Below are positions 1 to 5,965 of a stretch of DNA of 11,144 bases, piece after piece (position 1 is the first letter of the stretch; the number at the start of each line of letters is the position of its first letter). Both the position numbers and the translations under genes were made by a program. The DNA is from Myxococcales bacterium (lineage in GTDB: Bacteria > Myxococcota > Polyangia > Polyangiales > Polyangiaceae). The notes below the pieces were generated by a model. That model ran no database searches. It was not told the DNA's origin and was given only the letters and a program-made list of their open reading frames with translations. The stretch spans positions 1-11,144 of the forward strand of contig JAGQIY010000355.1 of assembly GCA_020430865.1 (NCBI GenBank), read 5' to 3'.

Positions 1-2
1 CG

Positions 3-440
3 ACCCATGTCCTGCCCACCAGCTGGCTCCCCATGGGACCGTTTCTGGAGCTGATCGACGAGATCGTCGAGAAGGCATATGACGGAGACATCGAGTCGCT
101 GTGGGAAATTGGCGAGGCCAGCGCTCGCTGGTCGATGACCGAGGGGCCCTACAAGGGTCTGGTGGGGAGCAAGGATCTACACCGCTTCGCGAGCCTCGCC
201 CAGGTGATGTTCAGCAACTTCTTCGACCTCGGCGCGGCCAGGGGCACGTACGACGGCAAATGCATCGACATCCGCATCAGCGGAGTACCCGAAGCCTACC
301 ACCACCCGTATTTCGAGTACGCAACCATCGGCTACTTCCGTGGCGGGCTGCGCCTGCTTGGCTTCCCATTCCGTACGGAACGCATTCTCGGTTTCACGAA
401 GGGTGATGGCGAGGTCCACTACCGCCTCCACGTTCAGTGA
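3..440 (+). CDS. DUF2378/TIGR02265-like protein, 3' part only
   Basis: The frame is open to the left edge with no stop, so the gene very likely begins outside the window. The ATG at 33 is probably internal, because the residues before it (TSWLP) fit the conserved Trp-x-Pro region I associate with the myxobacterial DUF2378 (TIGR02265) family. Visible features: a helical stretch with acidic residues, an 'IGEASARWSMTEGPYKGL' segment, an aromatic 'SNFFDLG' segment resembling the family's W..YYD.G, a beta-rich 'CIDIRISGVP' strand, then an amphipathic region ending in RLLGFP. No signal peptide or membrane segment is seen, so it is probably cytosolic. Members are paralogous proteins of unknown biochemical role that occur in large numbers in myxobacteria; a ligand-sensing role is only inferred. 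The family call rests on pattern memory, not a profile search. A receiver-domain gene follows about 500 bp downstream on the same strand. Confidence 0.55.
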   Translation, partial: THVLPTSWLPMGPFLELIDEIVEKAYDGDIESLWEIGEASARWSMTEGPYKGLVGSKDLHRFASLAQVMFSNFFDLGAARGTYDGKCIDIRISGVPEAYHHPYFEYATIGYFRGGLRLLGFPFRTERILGFTKGDGEVHYRLHVQ

Positions 441-623
441 AGACGTGGTGCGCCGACTGCTCCTGCGCTGCCAGCACCTCGGAGACCACGGGGCACCCCA
501 TCCGGCGCTGAACGGCGTTCGACGCTGCGCCTCGCCCCCGCCCTCGAGATCCCGAAACGACTCACACTGTCGCCTCGGGGATCGTCCAGGTCCTCACACA
601 GATCCAGCGATGGCGCGTATGGG

Positions 624-665
624 ACGCTCGGGAGCCAACGCTCGAGAGCCAACGCTCGAGAGCTA
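624..665. repeat. Tandem 14-bp repeat, three copies
   Basis: Three head-to-tail 14-bp units: ACGCTCGGGAGCCA (624-637), ACGCTCGAGAGCCA (638-651) and ACGCTCGAGAGCTA (652-665). Copies 1 and 2 differ at one base, as do copies 2 and 3. Each unit contains the inverted arms GCTC and GAGC separated by 2 bp, and the last copy runs into the perfect 12-bp palindrome AGAGCTAGCTCT (659-670). A 14-bp period is not a whole helical turn, so an array of operators on one face of the helix is not required. It could equally be a replication-slippage product. The function is unknown. Confidence 0.8.
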
Positions 666-812
666 GCTCTGGGGGCCGGCGTAGAGAAGCCGCAGGGCGC
701 CCTGAACCCGATTTCCACCAAGAAATACCCACGGGTCGAGGAACCGCGCAAGGCGCGGCACGTGCGGGCGCCAAGGGGTCGAGTTCGATGCCGGAGCGTC
801 GATGGTGTCGCT

Positions 813-828
813 TCACCCCACGGGGTGA
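813..828. promoter_or_regulatory. 16-bp inverted repeat upstream of receiver gene
   Basis: TCACCCC (813-819) and its exact complement GGGGTGA (822-828) flank a 2-bp centre. As DNA this is a compact dyad suitable for a dimeric repressor. As RNA it would form a 6-bp stem with a CACG tetraloop. It lies about 115 bp upstream of the receiver start. There is no T-tract after it, so an intrinsic terminator is unlikely. The role is inferred from position only. Confidence 0.4.
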
Positions 829-918
829 TCGACTGCGAGCCGTCACGACTCGAAGATCGAACCGCGGTCTCGGATGGACCGATGCGCATCGAAGCGCGTC
901 CACACCGCAGGAGTCCCC

Positions 919-948
919 ATGCGCCACACCGATGGGCTATGCCGATGA
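919..948 (+). CDS. Possible 9-residue leader ORF coupled to the receiver gene
   Basis: An ATG at 919 is preceded by AGGAG (909-913) with 5-nt spacing, the best ribosome site in this interval. It opens a short frame, MRHTDGLCR, that stops at TGA 946-948. That stop overlaps the receiver ATG at 945 in the classic ATGA arrangement. The receiver itself has only a weak purine stretch (GATGGG, 931-936) before its own ATG. Translational coupling from the leader would explain this. It could be chance, because the frame is very short and only comparison with homologous loci can test it. Confidence 0.35.
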   Translation: MRHTDGLCR

Positions 949-1415
949 ACATCTTGGTCGTCGACGATGAGCTGGTGAACCGGCGCATCCTGGTGCGCGC
1001 CCTGAGCCGCTACGGCCACTGCGACATCGCGCGGGATGGTGTGGCTGCGCTGGAGCTGATGCAGGACTGCCTCGAGCAGGCGCACCCCTACGAGCTGATC
1101 TGCCTGGATATTCGCATGCCCAAGCTCGACGGCCAGAGCACACTGAAATGCGTGCGAGAGCTCGAGAAGCGTTTCCGTGTGACCGCGGCTGAACGCGCTC
1201 GGGTGATCATGGCGACGGCGCTGGACGACCCTCGCAACATCATCACCGCCTACGACGAGCTGTGTGATGGCTACCTCGTGAAGCCGATCGGGGAGGCCGC
1301 GCTGGACGAGCTGCTGCGCGAGCTCTTCCCGGAGCTGCGCAAACAAGCGGCCGAGGAGGCCGAGCCGGAGAGCGAGCAGCGGCCTCGCGGCGTCCCTCTC
1401 GGCAGGGCGTTCTGA
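945..1415 (+). CDS. Stand-alone CheY-like response regulator (receiver domain only)
   Basis: A cytosolic phospho-acceptor protein of two-component signalling. Starting at ATG 945 it is 156 residues, essentially one receiver domain with a short acidic tail. The diagnostic residues are present: acidic pair D7/D8 in MNILVVDDE, phospho-acceptor D55 in CLDIRMPKLDG, the switch Thr T91 in IMATALDD, and K113 in the LVKPI loop. No output domain follows. The tail (about 133-156, rich in E, then R/P) looks disordered. Such single-domain regulators act by protein contact or as phosphorelay intermediates. No histidine kinase is encoded nearby, so the partner is unknown. An in-frame ATG at 939 would add two residues. 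The frame is open further upstream, but that extension is Arg-rich and has no domain character. A 6-bp hairpin (1425-1444) follows the stop without a T-run. Confidence 0.93.
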   Translation: MNILVVDDELVNRRILVRALSRYGHCDIARDGVAALELMQDCLEQAHPYELICLDIRMPKLDGQSTLKCVRELEKRFRVTAAERARVIMATALDDPRNIITAYDELCDGYLVKPIGEAALDELLRELFPELRKQAAEEAEPESEQRPRGVPLGRAF

Positions 1416-1719
1416 ACGCCTCCAGCTGGGACCAAGGACCCAGCCTGACCCATGACGTGGTCGACGACCGACAGCATGAGCCAAAGGCGAGCCCAAGAAT
1501 CGGAGACTCACACGCTTTTCAAGCTTTCTAAGTGCGCGAGAGCCGTCCAAAGTGTGGTGAGCTGGAGGGGCTCGGGGCGGATCAGAGGTACGCTCATCGT
1601 GTAGCAGCGAGCACTCGTGCTTCGGTTGTGGAAGGGGCTTGGCGAAGGGCCCGACTGGGGAGCGCAAAACGCGGAGTTCTTGTCACCAAGAGGCGTGAAC
1701 ACGCGGCGAGGGAGGCAAC
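1416..1719. other. 304-bp non-coding interval
   Basis: Only low-quality overlapping open frames are seen, none with a recognisable domain. Just after the receiver stop is a perfect inverted repeat, GCTGGG (1425-1430) and CCCAGC (1439-1444), with an 8-nt loop; it lacks a T-tract, so it is a weak terminator candidate. The least GC-rich stretch, around 1510-1532, is the likeliest promoter area, but I cannot define hexamers. A small hairpin, TCTTG (1678-1682) with CAAGA (1687-1691), precedes the ribosome site of the next gene. Confidence 0.5.
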
Positions 1720-2316
1720 GTGGAGTACGAAGCGTTCGAAGCGGGGATCGAGGTGAACGGCCAGACCGTCTACGCCATCGTCGATGGCTTTGGCAGCTTC
1801 CGCCGCCTGGCCGAGAACATCCTGATCGAGGAGAGCATCGGCGAGCGGGATCGCGCTGGCCGCTACATCCTGCAGATGGACGGCTGGTACTCCCAGGAGG
1901 GCTGGCTGCGAGCGTTCAAGCGCATCGGCCAGGAGGTGGGGCAATCCGTGCTCTATGACATCGGGACCCGCATCCCCTCGAACGCCAAGTTCCCCGAGTG
2001 GGTCGTGGACGTGCCGTCCGCCATCCGCTCCGTGGACATCGCCTACCACATGAACCATCGCCGCAAGGGCGAGGTGATGTTCTCGCCGAGCACGGGCAAC
2101 ATGCTGGAGGGCATCGGACACTACGGCTACGAGCACCAGCCCAGCAGCAGCCGCATCGTGAGCCGTTGCGAGAACCCTTATCCGTGCGCCTTCGACGAGG
2201 GCATCCTGACCGCGATGGCCCGCCGCTTCGATCGCCTCGTTTCCGTACGGCACGATCCGGGTGAATGCCGACACAAGGGCGGGGACGCCTGCACCTACCT
2301 CGTCGACTACTCCTGA
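1720..2316 (+). CDS. V4R-like (4-vinyl-reductase type) sensor-domain protein
   Basis: A 198-residue protein starting with GTG at 1720, backed by GGAGG at 1711-1715. It has no signal peptide or membrane segment and is probably cytosolic. The C-terminal half resembles V4R/4VR small-molecule-binding domains: an 'RCENPYPCAFDEGI' segment (about 149-162), then a helix, then the closing pattern C-x(2)-KGG-x(2)-C-x-Y at about 183-193, which matches the family's usual C..(K)G...C.F ending. Cysteines C150, C156, C183 and C191 with H178 are candidate ligands for a metal or other cofactor. The N-terminal ~100 residues contain a GWLRAFKRIGQEVGQ helix comparable to the leading helix of such domains. V4R proteins bind small hydrophobic ligands or tetrapyrrole precursors, but the ligand here cannot be told. 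It follows the receiver gene on the same strand after 304 bp, so operon membership is doubtful. The family call is by eye. Confidence 0.6.
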   Translation: MEYEAFEAGIEVNGQTVYAIVDGFGSFRRLAENILIEESIGERDRAGRYILQMDGWYSQEGWLRAFKRIGQEVGQSVLYDIGTRIPSNAKFPEWVVDVPSAIRSVDIAYHMNHRRKGEVMFSPSTGNMLEGIGHYGYEHQPSSSRIVSRCENPYPCAFDEGILTAMARRFDRLVSVRHDPGECRHKGGDACTYLVDYS

Positions 2317-2369
2317 GCCGCAGCGAAATGCTCTCTCTCGGGGGGGGTGAGGTGCGACCGTGGGCTGCC

Positions 2370-2391
2370 CCAGCGTGACGTCCTCCGCTGG
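2370..2391 (+). terminator. Possible weak hairpin terminator after the V4R-like gene
   Basis: CCAGCG (2370-2375) pairs perfectly with CGCTGG (2386-2391) across a 10-nt loop, about 55 bp after the stop codon. There is no T-tract, so any termination would need to be non-canonical. It is preceded by a run of eight G (2340-2347). Confidence 0.25.
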
Positions 2392-2454
2392 AGTACTCGC
2401 GCGTCGATCGGCCGCTGCGCCACATCCGGCGCCTCGGCTCCGTCCGGTCGAGCG

Positions 2455-2474
2455 ATAAATACTGGGCGATCGCC
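2455..2474 (+). promoter_or_regulatory. Possible promoter/operator upstream of SDR gene
   Basis: A rare AT-rich patch, TAAATACT (2455-2462), is followed immediately by the perfect 10-bp palindrome GGCGATCGCC (2465-2474). AT-rich next to a dyad, about 75 bp before the SDR start, is a plausible -10 region with an operator over the transcription start. The match to a -10 consensus is poor and no -35 is evident. Confidence 0.22.
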
Positions 2475-2546
2475 TGCCTGAGGACGCGCGGGCTCGACAC
2501 TGAGGTCCTGGCGTTGTAGAGCCGCCGCCCCTTTCTCGAGTCAGTC

Positions 2547-4064
2547 GTGAGTTCTCCCGAAAAGCCGCCAGCCGCCCCGGCCGTCGACGCAGAAGCGCTC
2601 ACAGCGTGCGTGGTGGCGCTGGAGGCGCTGGTCGAAAACCGTGGCCTCCTGGCCGAGCTGGATCCCGACATGCGCCAGCGCCTGCTCGTCGCGGCAGGCC
2701 GTGTGTCCAGGCCCGAACGCAACGAGCAGCGGGTGCTGGCGCGCGCGCTGCGCAAGCAACGGCGAAGAGACGATCGAGAAGCGCTGGAGGCTCAGCTCGA
2801 ACAGGCACCGATCCGCAAGCTGCGCGAACAGGTGGTGTTCATCACGCCGCCAGCGCTGACGAGCGGCGAGGACCTACGAGAGCCGGCACCCGAGGAAGCC
2901 ACACGCCTGCACCAGGAGCGGGTATGCTACGTGTGCAAGCAGCCCTATCAGCTGCTGCATCATTTCTACGACCAGCTTTGTCCCGAGTGTGGCGACTTCA
3001 ACTTCGCCAAGCGCACGCAGCGGGCGGACCTTGCCGGACGTACTGCGCTGATCACGGGTGCTCGCGTCAAGATCGGCTATCAAGGCGCGATCTTGCTGCT
3101 GCGGTCTGGAGCGCGGGTGATCGTGACCACGCGTTTCCCCAAGGATGCGGCCAGGCGCTATGCGCGCGAGGCGGACTTCGGAGAATGGGGGCACCGGCTG
3201 ACGATCTATGGCCTCGACCTGCGCCACACCCCGAGCGTCGAGGCCTTCGCGCGTCACCTCGAGCGCAGCGAAGACCGGCTGGACTTCATTCTACACAACG
3301 CCTGTCAGACGGTGCGACGGCCGCCGGGCTTCTATCAGCACCTGCTGGATCAGGAACGCGCCGACCACCAGCTCTCCGAGGCCGCAGCGAAGCTCCTGGC
3401 CAGGGCCGCGGTCCCGACTGCCGCAGCCGGCCTGGCTCACCAGGGACCGGGCGAGCAGCTACCCATGTCCGCCGCGCTGACCCAGCTCCAGCTGGTCCCC
3501 GAGGACTACAACCGAGGTGGGCAGCTCTTCCCAGCAGGGCAGCTCGATCAGGACGAGCAGCAGATCGATCTGCGCGAGGTGAACAGCTGGCGACTCCCGC
3601 TGCATCAGGTCAGCACCGTCGAGTTGCTCGAGGTACAGCTGGTCAACGCCATCGCGCCCTTCGTGCTCAACGCCCGGCTCAAGCCGCTGATGGAGCGGGA
3701 ACCCAGCGAGGACAAGCACATCGTCAATGTCTCCGCGGTGGAGGGCCAGTTCTACCGGCGCTTCAAGACCGACAAGCACCCGCACACCAACATGGCCAAG
3801 GCCGCGCTGAACATGATGACGCGTACCGCTGCCGCCGACTACATCAAGAGCGGCATCCACATGAACAGCGTGGACACGGGCTGGGTCACCGACGAGGATC
3901 CGGCGCACATCGCCCAACGCAAGCGCGCCGAGAACGGCTTCCACCCACCACTGGACATCGTCGACGGAGCCGCGCGCATCGTCGATCCGATCATCGACGG
4001 TATCAACACCGGCGAACACGTCTGGGGACGTTTCCTCAAGGATTACAGATCGGTCCCGTGGTGA
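2547..4064 (+). CDS. Large atypical short-chain dehydrogenase with N-terminal CxxC/CxxC module
   Basis: A 505-residue NAD(P)-dependent oxidoreductase-like protein, about twice the usual SDR length. The N-terminal ~100 residues are helical and charged. C127/C130 and C145/C148 (CYVC and CPEC, 14 residues between the pairs) form a zinc-ribbon-like module. The Rossmann fold begins at about 163 with the TGARVKIG dinucleotide motif (170-177). HNAC (250-253) stands in for the NNAG motif. A long insert of roughly 90 residues follows (about 255-360). The catalytic-region Ser is S396 (NVS). The YxxxK motif is replaced by T414-N-M-A-K418, so the usual catalytic Tyr is missing. I recall a family with a comparable HTNMxKA segment, so this may be family-wide rather than mutational. 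The reaction is unknown. An in-frame TAG at 2517 bounds the start; GTG 2547 has a poor ribosome site, and the next Met is residue 42. No signal or membrane segment is seen. It converges with a lipoprotein gene 66 bp away. Confidence 0.85.
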   Translation: MSSPEKPPAAPAVDAEALTACVVALEALVENRGLLAELDPDMRQRLLVAAGRVSRPERNEQRVLARALRKQRRRDDREALEAQLEQAPIRKLREQVVFITPPALTSGEDLREPAPEEATRLHQERVCYVCKQPYQLLHHFYDQLCPECGDFNFAKRTQRADLAGRTALITGARVKIGYQGAILLLRSGARVIVTTRFPKDAARRYAREADFGEWGHRLTIYGLDLRHTPSVEAFARHLERSEDRLDFILHNACQTVRRPPGFYQHLLDQERADHQLSEAAAKLLARAAVPTAAAGLAHQGPGEQLPMSAALTQLQLVPEDYNRGGQLFPAGQLDQDEQQIDLREVNSWRLPLHQVSTVELLEVQLVNAIAPFVLNARLKPLMEREPSEDKHIVNVSAVEGQFYRRFKTDKHPHTNMAKAALNMMTRTAAADYIKSGIHMNSVDTGWVTDEDPAHIAQRKRAENGFHPPLDIVDGAARIVDPIIDGINTGEHVWGRFLKDYRSVPW

Positions 4065-4070
4065 ACCCCA

Positions 4071-4085
4071 GCGAGCGGAACTCGC
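4071..4085. terminator. Weak hairpin between convergent genes
   Basis: GCGAG (4071-4075) and CTCGC (4081-4085) form a 5-bp stem with a 5-nt loop in the 66-bp gap between the convergent SDR and lipoprotein genes. A longer-range alternative pairs CGAGCG (4072-4077) with CGCTCG (4099-4104). There is no clear T-run on either strand. The call rests mainly on position. Confidence 0.2.
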
Positions 4086-4130
4086 CGTCTTCGTTTGGCG
4101 CTCGGGTTGCGACCGCGAGGACGGCGCAGC

Positions 4131-4802
4131 TCAGGGCAATGGCATCCCGACGCAGCGGCCGTGACTGCAGCTCTGGACCACGACGGGCTTGCTGGAGCGC
4201 GGCAGCACCACGTCGATCACCGGGGAGAACGGACGCGCGCCGCCGCAATACGCCGGCGCGTCGACGCTGATCACCACCGCGTCACCGCGGTCGACCACCG
4301 CCGTCACGTGCGCGCTGGGACGATCCATGACCTTGATGCGCACCAGGCGTTGGCGCTGAGGATCCACCGTGCCTAGCTGGCCCAGGGTGACGAGGGTGCG
4401 AAATGCCGCCGCGTCCTCGTACACCCGGTAGCCGTCGCCGCCCTGGAAGTCTCCCCCCGGCGAGGAAGTCTGAGTGAAGAAGACCGGGCGCCCCATGGCA
4501 AGTTCGCAAGTCTCCTGGATCCCCTGGAGCGGCGGGACGATGGCGGGCAGAGCCGCGGCGTCCTCGACTCGCGGGGGCGGCGTCAGCGCTTCAGCATCCT
4601 CCCAGCCCAGCACCCCAGCGTCGGCCGGCTGCGCCACGATCGGCGCCGGGGGCAGCTGCCGCGGCGTGGTCGCGCTGCTGGAGGCGGAGGCGCTCGGAGG
4701 TAGCGCGTTGTTCGGGGGCCTCTGTTGACAGGCCCATACCAGCAGCACGAGTCCGCCGAACCCGCTCAACCACCGCGCGCCTCTCGTTCTCCGTGTCGCC
4801 AT
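4131..4802 (-). CDS. Putative lipoprotein of unknown function
   Basis: A 223-residue protein from ATG 4802. A TTG start 12 codons upstream is possible but would place extra residues before the signal sequence. The N-terminus is a typical lipoprotein signal: basic MATRRTRGAR, a hydrophobic core (about 12-22), then VWAC with the acceptor Cys at residue 25. Trp at -2 is unusual but tolerable. Q at +2, with no Asp, suggests outer-membrane sorting if the enterobacterial rule holds. A Pro/Ala/Ser-rich linker (about 28-75) tethers a C-terminal domain (about 95-223) with a GGDGYRVYEDAAAF segment, beta-strand-like stretches and a final CSHGRC motif that may form disulfides. I do not recognise the domain. 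It is divergent from the BrkB-family gene with about 160 bp between them, which may share a control region. Homologues are likely restricted to related organisms, but this is a guess. Confidence 0.7.
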   Translation of the reverse strand: MATRRTRGARWLSGFGGLVLLVWACQQRPPNNALPPSASASSSATTPRQLPPAPIVAQPADAGVLGWEDAEALTPPPRVEDAAALPAIVPPLQGIQETCELAMGRPVFFTQTSSPGGDFQGGDGYRVYEDAAAFRTLVTLGQLGTVDPQRQRLVRIKVMDRPSAHVTAVVDRGDAVVISVDAPAYCGGARPFSPVIDVVLPRSSKPVVVQSCSHGRCVGMPLP

Positions 4803-4966
4803 CTGAACACCGGCAAACCCTGGCCAATGTAGCCGCAAGGCAGACCAAGAGCACGTCGTGGACCTCCAGATCGCCTCACCCCCACCAAGGCTGCCTCGAC
4901 CGACCGAGGAAGATCTCGGCCTTCGTCTGGCTGCACCGCTGGCATACCCGTTGCTGCAAGGGCGAC
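4803..4966. promoter_or_regulatory. Divergent intergenic region with alternative stems
   Basis: This 164-bp gap separates two divergent starts and should carry promoters for both, though I cannot define hexamers. It contains two overlapping, mutually exclusive 5-bp stems: CCTCG (4894-4898) with CGAGG (4905-4909), and CCGAG (4904-4908) with CTCGG (4915-4919). Both would lie in the BrkB-gene leader. The open frame of the BrkB gene continues through this region, but its translation lacks membrane or domain character. Confidence 0.3.
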
Positions 4967-5962
4967 GTGATCAACGAAGAACGGTTGAGCATCTGGAGCC
5001 AGCCGAGCAGCGCCGACGGGCGCCTGAAGGCCGCTAGCAAGCTGGTGGTGCGCGTCATCAATCGCGCGCGCGATCACGACGTGCCGATGGTCGCAGGCAG
5101 CGTCGCGTTCTTCTGCGTGCTGGCGCTGTTGCCGCTGTCGATCGCAGCCATCAGCGTGTACGGCTTGCTCTTCGATCGGCACGACGTCGTGGTGCAGATG
5201 CAGGGCCTGGTGCGAGTCTTGCCCTGGCGAGCACGTCAGCTCCTCACCCAGGAGCTCCTGCGCATCGTCGACAGCACCTCGCTCGGCGCGCAGCTGAGCC
5301 TTGGCCTGCTGTTCTCGCTGTGGAGCGCTTCCTCGGGGACTCAGGCCCTGATCGAGGGGTTGAGCCTCGCTCGAGGCAAGCGCGACACTCGCAGCTACGT
5401 CCGCTTGCGCGCTCTGGCGCTCTTGATGACCCTGGGCATGTTGTTGCTTGGCGGCCTGATGCTCGGCTGGGTCGCCGTCACGCCAGGGGTCTGGGCACGC
5501 CTCGGACTCCAGGGCTTCGCCCTGCGCGCCGCTCAGGCGCTGCAGCAGCTGATGCTGCCGCTGGTCGTGGCGACTGGACTCGCTGCAGTCTACCGCTATG
5601 CGCCAGACGGCTATGTCCGGCGCTGGAGCAATGTGATCCCTGCGGCAATCGTCGGGACCCTGCTGTGGTTGGCGGCGTCCTTCGGCCTCTCGACGTTCCT
5701 GGCTCATCTCAGCACCTTTGGTCGCACCTACGGGGCACTGGCAGGCGCCATTGGCTTGTTCCTGTGGTTCTACCTCTCGGCGCTAGCCGTGCTGATTGGC
5801 GCTCAGGTCGAGGCCGAGGTGCGCCCACTGACTCTGCATCGAACGCGCCCAGGGTCGGCGCCGCCAACCAGTGGTCCTCGCGCGGACTGCTCCGCGAGCG
5901 GGCCTGGCTCCGTGAATCTCCAAGGAGAGCCGCGGCCGACTCACGAAGCCGGCTTGCACTGA
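4967..5962 (+). CDS. BrkB/YihY-family inner-membrane protein
   Basis: A 331-residue polytopic membrane protein of the YihY/virulence factor BrkB family, once misannotated as ribonuclease BN. Its biochemical role is not established. About six membrane segments can be placed near residues 42-67, 107-130, 146-171, 187-209, 222-247 and 256-283. Family marks are the 'VAFFCVLALLPL' first helix, the 'LWSASSGTQALIEGL' segment, the 'YRYAPDGYVRRWSNVIPAAIVGTLLW' type region, and the closing YGALAGAIGLFLWFY helix ending in GAQVEAE. The frame extends upstream to an ATG at 4793, but that would overlap the divergent lipoprotein gene and add about 58 non-conserved residues. I prefer GTG 4967, which has AAGGG at 4958-4962. 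The last ~45 residues are a polar, Pro/Gly-rich cytoplasmic tail. Its stop lies 3 bp from the stop of the convergent GIDE gene. Confidence 0.92.
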   Translation: MINEERLSIWSQPSSADGRLKAASKLVVRVINRARDHDVPMVAGSVAFFCVLALLPLSIAAISVYGLLFDRHDVVVQMQGLVRVLPWRARQLLTQELLRIVDSTSLGAQLSLGLLFSLWSASSGTQALIEGLSLARGKRDTRSYVRLRALALLMTLGMLLLGGLMLGWVAVTPGVWARLGLQGFALRAAQALQQLMLPLVVATGLAAVYRYAPDGYVRRWSNVIPAAIVGTLLWLAASFGLSTFLAHLSTFGRTYGALAGAIGLFLWFYLSALAVLIGAQVEAEVRPLTLHRTRPGSAPPTSGPRADCSASGPGSVNLQGEPRPTHEAGLH

Positions 5963-5965
5963 TCC

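Larger units (their letters stand above)
441..944. other. 504-bp non-coding interval with repeats
   Basis: No convincing gene lies here. Open frames on both strands have Arg/Ser/Pro-rich translations without recognisable domains and overlap one another. The interval contains a triple 14-bp repeat (624-665), a 16-bp inverted repeat (813-828), and a short leader ORF with a good ribosome site (919-948). It is unusually long for this gene-dense window and is the likely control region of the downstream receiver gene. I could not recognise a clear -35/-10 pair. Confidence 0.6.

Noticed and set aside
843..1667. 274-codon open frame on - across the receiver gene and its flanks
   Set aside because: It is antisense to the receiver coding sequence and its product is His/Arg/Leu-rich with no recognisable domain.
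1594..2274. 226-codon open frame on - antisense to the V4R-like gene
   Set aside because: Ala/His/Val/Asp-rich translation looks plausible in composition but has no motif. The + frame has GGAGG before GTG and a conserved Cys pattern.
2606..4270. 554-codon open frame on + in a second frame across the SDR gene
   Set aside because: Its translation is Arg/Ala/Gly/Pro-rich with no domain, while the other frame has clear SDR motifs. Long shadow frames are expected in GC-rich coding DNA.
4793..4966. Upstream extension of the BrkB gene to ATG 4793
   Set aside because: It would overlap the 5' end of the divergent lipoprotein gene, and the added residues lack family similarity; GTG 4967 has a ribosome site and gives a normal N-terminal length.
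4766..5707. 313-codon open frame on - antisense to the BrkB gene
   Set aside because: Gln/Arg/His/Ala-rich low-complexity product typical of the reverse of a membrane protein gene; no domain and no ribosome site support.
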